A stretch of 64,000 nucleotides of DNA from Ascidia mentula (lineage: Eukaryota; Chordata; Ascidiacea; Phlebobranchia; Ascidiidae): positions 10,616,001 through 10,680,000 of the forward strand of contig OX387201.1 of the NCBI GenBank assembly GCA_947561715.1, read 5' to 3'. Below, one piece after another: positions 13,121-25,400 of this stretch. Under the pieces are notes generated by a model that was not told the origin of the DNA, made no database searches, and saw only the letters and a list, made by a program, of their open reading frames with translations. The number at the start of each line of letters is the position of its first letter. The stretch's first letter is position 1. A program made the position numbers and the translations under genes.

Positions 13121-14434
13121 TTACTTTGCATTTGAAAGAATTTTTCTCATTGTGAATTCATGCAGTCTCCTATTTTCTTGTCTTAACAAGTTTATTTCTT
13201 CAGCAATAGCACTACCCTTGTTCAGGCTTTCTGCACAGTTGTTGTGGGCACAACTTAAATACTTGTCAAGACAGGAAGTGGACTGCTTGTCATGAGATGA
13301 ATGGCATATGTTGATCCTTGGTTTCTCACTAAGCTGTCCAACAATTTTTGTGGTGTGGGCTAACTTAGGAAAATTAACTGTGGGCTTTGCACTGGAAGTG
13401 GTTAAGCATATAGGTGTGGGGATAATAGCAGTATTGCCTATTGTGCCACCATTTGAAAAATTTGAGCATTTAATTGTTTTAATACACTGACCGCTGTAGA
13501 CATCCCATAGAAACAATCCTTCATTTTTGGCAGATGAAACCAAAAGGCTACAGTCAAGTGAAAATGCCAATGTCATTATTGGATTCACATGTCCCTTAAA
13601 CAAATTACTACATTCACTGAAATCTTTTGAAGTAATTTCAACTTCTATATCTTCTTTCTTATGTTTACAAATTGAAATTAAATCCAGTCTGTAAATTGAC
13701 CCATTCATTCCACCAGCGCACAAAACAGTTTCAGCATTGTCAACAACCAAAGATGTAATACCAGTTTCAAATACAACAGACAGAACTGTTTGACCAATGA
13801 GCGGATCATGTATTTTGATTGTTCTGTCACCAGAACTACTGTAAATCCTGGGATTATTAATGCTGCTGAAACTGCATGCAAGACCTGTAACAGGTAGAGT
13901 GTGAGCAAGAAATGAGGAAGTTGGTTCATCCGTACAACCTGTTGTATCTGTTTGTATCAGTTTGCTTATGTTCCAAGCCATGACAAGACCATCAGCACCA
14001 GCAGACACTAACAAGCCTGAGTCTGAAGTGATCTTTAGACATGTAACATCTTGATAGTGCTTTGATAAAATGCACAACAAATCACCACCCTGTGCATCCC
14101 ATAGCAAAATTTTTTCACCAATGCCAGCAGCAAGCAATGTTCCATCAATTGAAGAACACAGAACTTTGACAACACCAGGAGTGACAACTTTCTTGGGTTG
14201 ATGGCCAGTTCTTGTTAATGCAAAAGCTTGAAGGATGGCCTTGTTTGAGACAGCATGCAAAAGATACTCATTATTAATTATGCTCAAAGTTTTATGCGAT
14301 ACTGAGTTGGTTTTAAATGAAAATAAGGTCTGTCCTGTTCCCAAGTCCACAAAATGCAAATAAGATGCACTACTGGCTGCTTCAAGGCCTTCTGAACATA
14401 CCAACATTTCCATGTTGCAACAGTATTTTTTCAA
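13121..14434 (-). CDS. WDR18: WD-repeat protein 18 (Rix1/PELP1 complex subunit)
   Basis: A single uninterrupted frame of 437 codons, matching the usual length of WDR18 (432 aa in human). WD40-like blades run from about residue 20 to 325, with diagnostic stretches GEKILLWDAQGGDLLCILS, KHYQDVTCL, FKGHVNPIMTLAFSLD and LFLWDVYSGQCIKTI. The C-terminus is a short helical tail (EINLLRQENRRLHEFTMRK), matching the coiled segment that ends vertebrate WDR18. WDR18, yeast Ipi3, works with PELP1 and TEX10 in 60S ribosome maturation (family knowledge). The lack of introns is notable beside intron-rich neighbours. Confidence 0.93.
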   Translation of the reverse strand: MKKYCCNMEMLVCSEGLEAASSASYLHFVDLGTGQTLFSFKTNSVSHKTLSIINNEYLLHAVSNKAILQAFALTRTGHQPKKVVTPGVVKVLCSSIDGTLLAAGIGEKILLWDAQGGDLLCILSKHYQDVTCLKITSDSGLLVSAGADGLVMAWNISKLIQTDTTGCTDEPTSSFLAHTLPVTGLACSFSSINNPRIYSSSGDRTIKIHDPLIGQTVLSVVFETGITSLVVDNAETVLCAGGMNGSIYRLDLISICKHKKEDIEVEITSKDFSECSNLFKGHVNPIMTLAFSLDCSLLVSSAKNEGLFLWDVYSGQCIKTIKCSNFSNGGTIGNTAIIPTPICLTTSSAKPTVNFPKLAHTTKIVGQLSEKPRINICHSSHDKQSTSCLDKYLSCAHNNCAESLNKGSAIAEEINLLRQENRRLHEFTMRKILSNAK

Positions 14435-14845
14435 AAGAACATGTGATACTACAATGGAATAAGCTGCATCTGATAACGCACAAGAAAATTAATAACAAAC
14501 ACATGCAAAAAACAGGAAATTACTACATATCAAATTTCAAACCAGCCCATATTCTATGAGCAGTTTACCATTACCCGCAGAAAGGGACCAATATAACAGC
14601 ACATAAAATGAGAAAACACAAAACATCCAAAGTCCATTGCAGTTGCAAACATGCCACTGTACTTCGTGGTTATTAATCTTTAAACAACAAATTGTTACGA
14701 CCTATATTGGCAGTGGTTACATTTTAATTACCTACTTTCGTGATTTTGGTCTCCTATACCTTCTGTGCTAAAACAACACACGATATAGTCTACCCTGCTA
14801 CAGTGAACGCAAGAACGACGTTTTCGTTTGGCATATTTTTTCAGT

Positions 14846-15798
14846 CCGAGAGCAACCTCAAAGGACAAAACGGTGAAGCGACTTCGTCAGATTTTTTCCG
14901 ACGATCCCTCTTGCAAAACAGGGAAAAAAGAGAGGCCAGTAAGCACAGGCAGATATTATGTAGAATCTTCGATGTTTGTTATTGAGTACAGTGCAAAATA
15001 AAATGACAGATGATTCCCCGGAAGGCAGTTTTGAAATGGATTGGGCGGGGGTGCTTCTCAAATGTGCTGCACAACGTCGCACAATGCACAAAGTTTCACG
15101 GGAACACGTGAATGGTTTCGAAGTACCGGATTTGGGTGCGGTAAAATACTTCACCATTGGATTGACGCACTTCAGTACAGAAACAGGAGTCTATGCTCCT
15201 CTAAAGCAGTTCTTCCCAACCTTTTTCAGTTCGCGACCCACTTTTAATGCAAGTTTTATTGTGCGACCTACAATGAGATATGACCAGACGAATAAAAAAC
15301 AATTATAATGCAATAATTTCGTGATCTAATAAAAAATGTAACATTTAGAATGCTTCACGACCCACCTGAAACAGCTTATTCGCGACCCACTGGTTGGGAA
15401 GCACTGCTCTATAGTAAATGGAGCCGAAGTCGCAATTTGTTTGTTTTTGCCAGAGTAGGGAGTTGTAAGAAAAATTTTTTTTACCCAGAGCTAAAGATCA
15501 AAAAATTTCAACTAGAACAAATTATCTCTTTTATTTGGGCGCGTTAAGTCCACGATATGAAAAATGAATAGAAACACGCACAGAAAACGCGAAATAGTTG
15601 CGCACGAACAAAATAGATGCAATTCTAAATTTTTCGGAAGTTGTTATCCCGCAGGTGCATTCTTCGGTGTTGTGGATCGTGTGGAAGATGTGTATGGAGA
15701 CGGTTGCATTGATGATTGGGCACCGGGACCGTTTGTTCGACGCTTTTGTGTCCAGTGACCGTATTTGCATTTTCGGAAGAATTTCGAGGGTCGTATAA
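14846..15798 (+). other. Possible unrecognised plus-strand gene, exons unresolved
   Basis: Protein-like plus-strand segments are spaced like exons: about 14846-14933 after TTTTTCAG with a GTAAGC donor; 15003-15200 (reads MTDDSPEGSFEMDWAGVLLK at its start); and about 15652 onward after CCCGCAG, open to 15758 or 15798 in two frames. I cannot choose frames that join cleanly and recognise no family. It could be chance, or the divergent partner of WDR18. Confidence 0.2.
15207..15406. mobile_element. hAT-type MITE, 200 bp
   Basis: Terminal inverted repeats CAGTTCTTCCCAACC and GGTTGGGAAGCACTG are flanked by 8-bp direct repeats ctctaaag (15199-15206) and ctctatag (15407-15414), one mismatch apart. 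The 8-bp duplication and the CAGTG...TTCCCAAC end are typical of hAT elements. Internal CGACCCAC motifs recur. No coding capacity. Confidence 0.85.
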
Positions 15799-18700
15799 CA
15801 GGAACATTTTGTGGCAGCACTTTTTGGTGTTTTTTTTCTTCCAATACTTTCTCCTCTGTGAGGTACTGAGTTGAGGTGGCGGGAGCTCCGTGTAGGAGGA
15901 CTTTGTTGGTGGTTGCGGGGTTGTTAGCCCTACTTTTTGCCAGAATTAGGCGGCCCTCTTAGATGTGACATAGGCCTAGGTGCTTGAAAGGGCTTGGATC
16001 GGTTGCTGCTTGATTTTTTTGTGGTACCTTCGAATGTACCACCCGCTCCCTTCCAGACGACAACCTGCTTATAGCCTTGCGCTTCGCAACTGCCCCGGTT
16101 GTTGTAGCAACACGCATGTGTTTCCCTACTTAATTCTTCACTGATTTGGAACACAGACAGACCGAAGGCTGTAGACGGTGTTAGGCTTTCCGGCAGAACT
16201 TGCACAGTTTTCTGGCGTCCGGCTCGACAACAGATCTTTTTTTCGTTGTAACTTGTTAAATACCCGTTCTCACTTTACTCTGTCAATTCGTTGTCAGAAC
16301 TTGTTGTCATTATTCGCTGTCATTAACTTTGCCACCCAACTAGTCTTGGTCACTTAACCAACAACTGGCACGCGGTAGAATTTACTCGCTCAGTCACTAA
16401 TGCGCTTGGAACAAATTTAACTTTACGCCGCCTGGCATTGCAAACGTGTGTTTCAATTAATAAATAAGTCTGCTCACGGAGTCCCAAATTTAGTAGAACA
16501 CGCAAGCAGACTTTATAGATCAATCATAGCAGCACCAAGCAAAACATTCAAAGCTGCAATATTTATAGTCACAAATTGGACATTTCTAAAAATCTAAATT
16601 TACAAATCTTTAACTTTAATATTTGGAAGGTAGCATCCGCTACCATCATCGCACAAACGATTTCTTGTAAAGTATACTTTATATAACACACCTATACAGA
16701 CAGACAGCCGGCTCATGCATGGCACTGTTTTGCACCCTAGGCAAGCATATGATCGTTTCATCCCACAGTGGCCACTGTACCACATTTCACATAACAAGTG
16801 AACAACAAAACTTATAAACTGTACTGTGGAATTTCGTAACACTTTTTTACGTTTAAATCGCCAAAAGCAAAGTTCTGCGCCCCGTAACAACCGCTCCCCA
16901 GACGCTTATAATGGACGCGTCGGATCCGTCTACAGATAATCTGACACATACTATGAAATTAGTGTAAACCTGTAACGTACTTATTTTCGAGACCAATATC
17001 TTAGAAAATAAAGAAGGGTGCTTTTTAATAAACGTGCTTCTTTGCAATGGTGTGCTCAATTTTAACTTAAAATGCTAATTTTCATCAAATGCACATTTTT
17101 AGATGTTTTACGGCGTACTTTTTCATGCTGAAAAGGTCATCATGCTGACACTATTAATAATAATCTTTGAGTAAATATAACTTTATTAAATATTTTTTTG
17201 TCTACTACGTCATTATTAAACATATAGCTGGGTTTAAAACCTTTCCTCCTTATTGAGTAGCAGACATCAATGATAGGCTACCAATTATAGTTTCTATTAA
17301 CATGTCTCAAATGCCCGAAATCACTCCGGGGATAGCCCGGAATTTAGAGTCGGCGCAATATCAGCATTGGGACATTAGCGCATGAAATATCATTCAAGCT
17401 CTCTGAAATCGGTTTCGACTCTTTCGCACATACAGGATTTTCCTACGCTATGAAAAGTAGCACGGATATCATAGATTTTCGGGTCAACAAACGAATTTAT
17501 ATCTTAGAATATCTCTTAACTGCTAAAATTGGATCATTTATTCTCATCTATGACAGGATAGTTAGAAACCCGAAATCTCAAGAAGTTTTGTCTTCTCACC
17601 ATTTTTGCGATGATGTCCAAAGTATCGACCACTTATTGACGACATACAAATTACAAAAATATTGCCGTATTGCTGACCGTTAGGCAAAATCTTTATTGGC
17701 CCATCCAAGAATACGTAAAATACAATCAACCAACAATTACTGTAAATTGATTAACCGTAGCTGATACCTTACACAAACAGACAAACATTTTTTCACTGAT
17801 AAATTGACTTTTTCGATTATAATTTTCTTAGAAGACATGATTTAATTCCAAACTTCTCGTTAACTTGTGACGGAGACAAAGCTTTTGTTTTCACAATACC
17901 CAATTATGACGTAATACCTTCGTATTACCGGTTGCCGTTTGCTTTCAGGCTATTATGTAAGTGCTTTGTTCCAAATGTCATTTAATTAAAGATGAATCGA
18001 TATTCACTTTTATTTTCACAGGTGTGACATCGGAAATCACTCATGCACAACGCTGCGTCACACCATACGAGATTAAATCTTAACACAATGTCAATTTAGT
18101 CTTTTATGTGACATCACAATGAAAAAGAACCCTTCTTCCTTCAGCCATTGCTTGGTCAAACTGAGTTGTTAAGGTGCCACGTGCAGCGTACTGTACTTGT
18201 CGTTAAGTTTATTTTACTGAGGCTAAAGTTGCCTTTATTATGTTTGAATAGGTTGAATAAGTTTGTGTAAGCAAGATTAATCGGATTGGTTTGTCGAGGT
18301 TTTGTAATCTGGCTCAAAACTTCGGTTAAGGGTATTTTTATTAACATTGAATAACTGGGATCATAATGTACGTTTTCTTCACAGAAAACCGTGTTCGTGT
18401 TGTCAATTTGTCTGTGTCCGTGTGCCAAATACTCGCGTTTTCGGGAATTGAGATTCCCTCCCAGTGTGACGACGGCGCGGTGCCAGACGCGCAAATTCTG
18501 CCGTTACACCAGGATTACATCAAAACAAACAACTTTTCGGTAGAATTCCTCTCTCACAGAAGTAGCATATTGGTTATAACATACCGCTTAAAATTTTATT
18601 AATGTCGTAGCATCACACGTTATTCAAGAAAGTGGAGTGTTACGTTTTCAGAAACGCACAAGAGACGATATGTGAATAGGTGGAAGCCCACCAGTGGGTG

Positions 18701-19425
18701 GCAGTAATACTGACAAATTATATCAGCACACAGTCCTGCCAGGCCACCATACGTCGTTGGTTTCACGCAGTGGATACAGAATGCAACGCAAGTCCGAAGA
18801 TGACGTTAACTTTAGTTAAGTAATCACGCCGCTGACACTGACGTACCGGGTGTTTAATTTACAATTAACGTTAAGGTAAAAGCATGAATGACGTACGGTG
18901 CCTTGGACAACAAAAGTCACTCTCGGGTACGAAATGATTCCGGGCGGTCAAAGTCGGCCGCGCACATATTTGAAGCCTACAAAGTCACCGCGCATATTCA
19001 CGTTGTGATGAGGTCATCAGGTTCGCAGCGAAAACTGGGAAGAAAGGAGTGAGCAACTAAACAGACACGTGAGATTGGACAAAACATTTAAAAAGCATAG
19101 GAGTGAAAGTTAACGCGATTCTAAAGAGAAGTTATGTAAAGATAGGTCGGCGCCACAAAAAGTGACAAAGTTAAACGTACACGAGGCATTGGGAAAAAGA
19201 AAACAGTACTGTTATCGCAGGTTCGTTCTGTGGAAGAGATACAGCAAAGAGATCCGATATAGTTACGTATCAAGCACTGCAGCCTGGTTAGCACTTGGTC
19301 CAAGAAATAAGAAAGAAATGCTGGCGCAAACACGGCCATCCAACCTTAGTGTTGCGCACAATTGTAAATCAATTCTGGCGGAATATAATCAAGGCGCCTG
19401 GTGAAATAAATAGCGGTTTCACGTC

Positions 19426-22400
19426 TCACATGACATCCACGAAATAGTCGCACGGGTTACTCATGGCATTCTGAAACGATTGTCGGCTACCGCTTATATC
19501 TTGGGGTACGGCGTTCAAGGGACGTGATTGATGGTGGGGCGGTTGTGGGTGAGACTTGGGGGGCGGTGGAGGGGGTGGCATTCGACTGCGAGGCTGAGCG
19601 ACGGGTGGTTGCTGGGGCGGGAATTGGCGCTGCAGGGATCCGTACGTCCCGACGTGCTCCAAGGAACGCTGGAAAAATTGGTTAGCAATGAAGAGATTTG
19701 CCGAGATGGAAATTTGACGAACGAGTGATCTGGTCGATGAATTACAAGGATTTAGTTTGAACGGTGACTAACATTACATTTGCAAGACAACATGCTAAAC
19801 TGCATTCGGACTTTTTCTTTTTAAACGTAAATAAAATTGCACCTAAAATGAGGGTTGAATGCGACCAGTGATGTCATGGATTTACAACACCATCAGTTAA
19901 TATCCTGGCGGCGACGAACAAAACACCCCCCCATGCACAAACAAATATTAATGCCACAACACTTAAAATAGGAAATTTAAATGATGGAGAAAAAAGCAAT
20001 TAGGTAGATAGGAATTGGGTTAAATCTGTGTTAGCAAGGTCAATTGTTGAACACATAATAAAACAAGTGTCTTGGCATGCAGCTACTTATCCAGATTAAC
20101 TTGTATCACGATCAATACAACCTAACACTACTTTGTATTATCGACGAGCCGCGTTCAGGCAAACATACACAAATAATTTGCGTCAGATTAGAAATTAAAA
20201 AAGCTTTTTATAATGTGCGCAACTGTTCATTAAGCGGCAGGGTAATTGTGCCTCAATCACGCTGCTTGTCGTGCAGTACAGCGACCCACAAATTGCTGTC
20301 CATGCATTTATTTACCTTCGTTTTAAGGCTTGCCGCAGTCAAGTCAAATCCTACATAAAACGACCCAACAATTAAACTTTTTGAGAATTAAAGTTGCTGT
20401 AAAGTGGCTAAGAACCTGGGATGTGTTTAATTTTGGCAACATTATACCTGCCATTGGGTAACGTGACACCATTGGGCAGCTGATAAGGTAAATTTTTTAA
20501 CAACTAAGGAAAAATAGGATATCGTTAACGGTAGGTTCTGCATTGTGACCAGCAGATGAAGGGAAAAACATAGCACTGGTCGTTAAACAGCACTTTGTAC
20601 TCCATGTTTAATGGGCATATTTGTCAAATTGTAGGGACAGCACTAAATTAAAAGTTGCACACTTAATAAAATACAACAAGTTGCTAACAAGCTTAATTAG
20701 ACACACATAGAATAAGACCCACAGTATGTAAGTATGCTACAACTGCGTGGAAAAACATGCTCGGTAAAAGTTGTAGTGTAAAAAGAAAGAAAATAACTAC
20801 TTGGAACCTTTCTTGACAGAAGTGTGAAGTTATCAGACAATGCAAAAGAAAGTGTCATGTCACCACACAAGGAATAGATAAATAACATTCGTGAAAGTAA
20901 CTATTTTGTACCGAGCACCCAGGCAAATCAATGATATTGTTAAAAGTACAAGTAAAAAATTGAACTAGGTAACTATTTGACACTACATTAAATTGCTTTC
21001 TTGCAACTTATGTTTACATTTTTACCTGTGATTCACTTCCAGAAAGGGATCTTTTTGTGTTGTTTCCTGATGAGCCGGTTGCCGACCTTCCACCACCACT
21101 GTGGCTGCTGTACTTACTTTCACTCGCTTGGTCGCTTCCTGACCCAGCACTTCCACCTCCACCAAAAGTGGCCAAATGCTGACGAGAGCCTGATATTTCA
21201 CTTGGTGGCCGATGAAGAATGCTGTTTGCGCTATGTACACTTATTGCTGCAATACACACATTGCAATAGAAATTGTAAATAGTTCACAAACTCCTGTTAA
21301 ACAGGATCATGTGCAGTAAATCATGAAGACAAGGAAGTGACAAGAGACAGAAAACAATTAGTAGGCATTGTTTGAACTATTCAAAAATGTAGCAAATTAT
21401 CACTATGTTTAAGCACCAAAGCAAATTATATTTTGCTACTAGACATTCAAACTAGCAACTAAATTAGCATGACTATGCCAGACAACTATAACATATAACA
21501 TGTTCCTGTCACCTGTCTGCTATGTACTTACAATCAATGTCACTTTGGGACCCGGAAAGTGCACTGTAAGCAGGGGGCTGAGCTACATAATTCAGCGGAA
21601 TGCCATTGCTTGGATTGTTTTCATCCAACCGTGGACCAACATTAAGTTGTGGAGAAGGGTGGTAGTTGTTGTATTGGTTGTATGGTGTAAAACCTGAGTT
21701 AACAGCACCTGGCTGAGGTGGCTGCATTGCCCAGTGGGGCATTATACCAGAATGAGTGGGTAAAGGGCCCAATGTGTCAGATTCACGGTCACTGTTAGAG
21801 TCACCCAAGGACAAAGTTCCAAAATCTAAAAAAATATAAAAAGTTATTTTATGGCTAATAAAAAGAAAGGACACCACATGGCAATAAACACAAGGTTAAT
21901 AGATCAATTCAACGCCACAAAGGAAATAAGACTGTAGCCCAAGACTGTAATAAAGCAGTTATGTTTGGTTTGCTCGCCTCATACAATGTGCTGAAGCAAT
22001 GTTGTTAAAGCTGGTCGTACGTCTGCGTTTGCCACACAATTGTGTTTGGTGTGCAAACAAATGATTTGGTCGTTGTGCAGCCATTAGTACCACAACTGAT
22101 TTAGATGAGTCACGTTCACCTTATTAAAGGGAAAGTGTATTACAGGAACTTACCTTTGTGCAAAGGACCTGTGTACTCCCCAAACACATAGTAGCATTGT
22201 TCAGAAAAAGTAATTTTGTTTACAGTATGTCGAATGTATCCTGCCTTCAAAAGGTTTGAGGCATATTTTCTGGCAACTCGACGTTCACTTAATCCATCCA
22301 CTTTCTGCTGCAGCCACTCCACCAAATCAGAGCCTGATGAATTTTTTTTTGTGATGAAATTATTCATAAAAACTGAAAGGATTTTATAATTTTGAATTAC

Positions 22401-25400
22401 CAATAAAGGCATTTGGAATTGTGATTTTAAGCCACATTCTTGTTTTGACATCTAGCCCACTGTCTGCCATTTTCAAGGTTTTTACAACGATTCCCATATC
22501 AGTGAGGGTAGAAAGATGTGCATCGTAACCTGGTAAAATAAAAAAAAAATTGCACAAACCTATTGGGACAAAACCAAACCAACTGGTCATAAAACATTGA
22601 AGCAGTTGTCACAATTAAACAAACTAAAACCAAAGAAAAGTCAACATATAATTATGAAAAGAGCGTATTCACTCACGATCCGACTCTGGAAGTGAACTCC
22701 CCTGAGTCTCCGAACTTGTTTCTCGATTATAACAATCCAATGCTGCATGGTAGTCACCTTTACATCATTAATATACAATAAGCATAATTGCAAAGTAGAA
22801 GTTGTTTAGTTTAAAATGTCCACCTCGGGCTGCCATAGTTTGATTGGCCCATAATCCAGGATCAATTGGGCGGACAGGTTCATCTTTTGGAATTGTGAAA
22901 TAATTGCTTTCTGGATTTGGGTCCCAACATTTGGCAACGGTCAGGGTAATTGGTCTAAAAATGGTGATCACAAACAAACATGATGAATATATGACGAAAT
23001 ATTCTTCTCGTACAACACCCCTAATAAGTGAAGTTGAAGACATCAAGTTTATGTTGAAGGAAAGTCTGCTCCTTACCCAGGTTTGTGCACAATATTTCTC
23101 AACACTCGAACAGCGTCTTCATTGGACATGTTTTCAAAATTCACATCATTGACTTGTAGGAGCATGTCACCTGGTTCGATGCGACCATCTGCAGCAACGG
23201 CCCCACTGCACAATATTTGAAAAGCAGTTTAAACTCAAGGGCTATTGTGGGAAGACATGGCAAAGTAAACTAAGCTTTAGGTTTCAAGAAGTATTCATAG
23301 ATTTGGATTGTTTAACAGTACGTATTACATTGGTTAACAAATCACAGACAATATTTACAGTGTGATTAGTAAATCAAAACTGGATCAAAAAACCAAAGGC
23401 CCCTGGCAGGCTGTCGATCACACACCGTATCAATAATAATGTATTAAAATCCCAACACAGCGATCTTTAGACAGCTCAGATCGATTTATTGAGAGAAAAA
23501 TATATTTCGCCTAAAACGGCATCATCAGTTTCTCCATTTACCAAAACTTATTCAAATAGAATATTTACAGTAAACTATAATCACACGTAATTTTGAGGTG
23601 GTAATACTCTCCACAGTGCTTTCAATTAAAGACTGGCAGTCCAGGCAATATGTGTACAATAGCTTCAGGGCAAATAGTCAGACCAAGACCATCCGATAAT
23701 TGCCCTGATTGCTTCACGAAAGACATGATACCCCTGAAGAAAGAATTTGTTGAAAGTTTGGCTCACCCCTTCATAATTGATCCAATGTATATTCCACCAT
23801 CTCCTTTGTCATTACTCTGGCCCACAATGCTGATGCCCAAGAAGTTGTATTTTTCTGAAAGACATTTGACCATTTTATATCCAAACAGCAACATGTCACA
23901 ACACTTAGTAAGGAATCGATCTTTCCTACCCATGTTTAATGTCACTAATAATATGTTGAGCGACATGGAGGAATCAGTTATGCTGCTTGAGTACGTGGAT
24001 GTCTAGAAAAACAAAACACACAGATTGATTTGTTTTCACCTGCACAACCAATGCACATAAACATTTTGGTGGCTACATACAGTGTCTGAACATGGCCTTG
24101 GACGCTTCTTTCGAAATTGTTTCTTTTTCTGTTGTCGCATTTTGTGCCGCGTGGATGAAGTCATCTCCGATAAAGTGCTGTATCTGTTGGAACATGTCAA
24201 TTGGATTACAATTCCTGAATCCACCCCGTATCAATCAGCATGCTTGCATAGTTTTTAATGGAATGACAAAAGAATAGTGTTATTAAACCTACTCGCTCAT
24301 GTCATCTCGAGAGTCCCATGATGTTGTGTCTATATCACTACTAAGAAGGGTTGATTGACTTGAATATCTGTCGTGCATCCTGTGGTTTCGACGCATGCCT
24401 CCTAACAACATAAAACAGTTAAAAAAAAAGTTTGTTAGGTGCAAATAAATAAGTATTACTAAATAATAGTGTGTTTCCATTGCAAGATAGTTGACATCAC
24501 ACAAGATCGAACAAATTAAATTACAGATACTCACCTTTGTGGCTGGATATAATTGATTCCATGTCAGAATCTCTGTGTTGTTTACCTCCATTTCTTAAAA
24601 ATAAAGACATCAATATTTAATCACATTAAGTGTATACATATAAACATATTATTTCAAATTTTGTTTACACAGTAAATGAAAAAAGGAATAACATAGAATA
24701 TAGCAACAAATAAACTTACTGGTATGGCATTTGCCTTGAATCAACAGACAGAGCTTGACGATCTGAATTTGTTAAAGTGTTTGTGCTAGATGCAGGTCCT
24801 TGAGAAACATCATCCATGTCTGGAGCAACAAGCTGTAACAAAAAAATTTCATTTCATAAAACACTGTTAGTGGAGAATTGACTGTAGTCAAGGCTGCCAT
24901 CACTGTGAAACCGAAAGGCCAATTTATGTTGTAAATATAAAAATTGTTCTATGACGATCGTGGCCAAAACAGCTTGAAAATAAGGAAAAATTCCAAAAAT
25001 AAAAACACTTATTTTGTAAGGCATGACTTTAAAATGGGATATGGCAACCCTGACTATAGTCCAAAGAAACAATGTTCTTGCTATTACTTCCTTTCATTGA
25101 CAAACGACTTCCTATTGGAGGTAGTTAGTGACAGGTCATCATTCATAAACATTAAAAAAAACACACAAGTCATGGATAAGAACATATAACAATGAGCATT
25201 GATATCTGTTTGCTCTGGTTTATTAAAACTTGTCACAGTAACTGTATGATTTAAATACTAAGTAACATTACGAAAGACTGTAATTGTTTTAGTATACATT
25301 ATTCAGTTTACAGAAGATACAAGTCAGAAATATCACTGTCAGCATTGTTTGATATGTATGTATATAAACCAAAAAATCGTTACATTGAATATTATCGATG

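Larger units (their letters stand above)
14435..19425. other. Intergenic region between WDR18 and Dishevelled 3' end
   Basis: Nearly 5 kb without a supported gene. It holds the hAT-type MITE at 15207-15406 and several open frames with protein-like composition that I cannot place. These are about 14840-15160 and 15650-15800 on plus, and 15930-16205 on minus (91 codons, basic C-terminus). None gives a consistent multi-exon model. The rest shows no feature. Confidence 0.5.

Noticed and set aside
15930-16205. 91-codon minus-strand frame with a basic C-terminus
   Set aside because: No recognisable domain and no supporting exon or promoter signal; kept only as a note in the intergenic entry.
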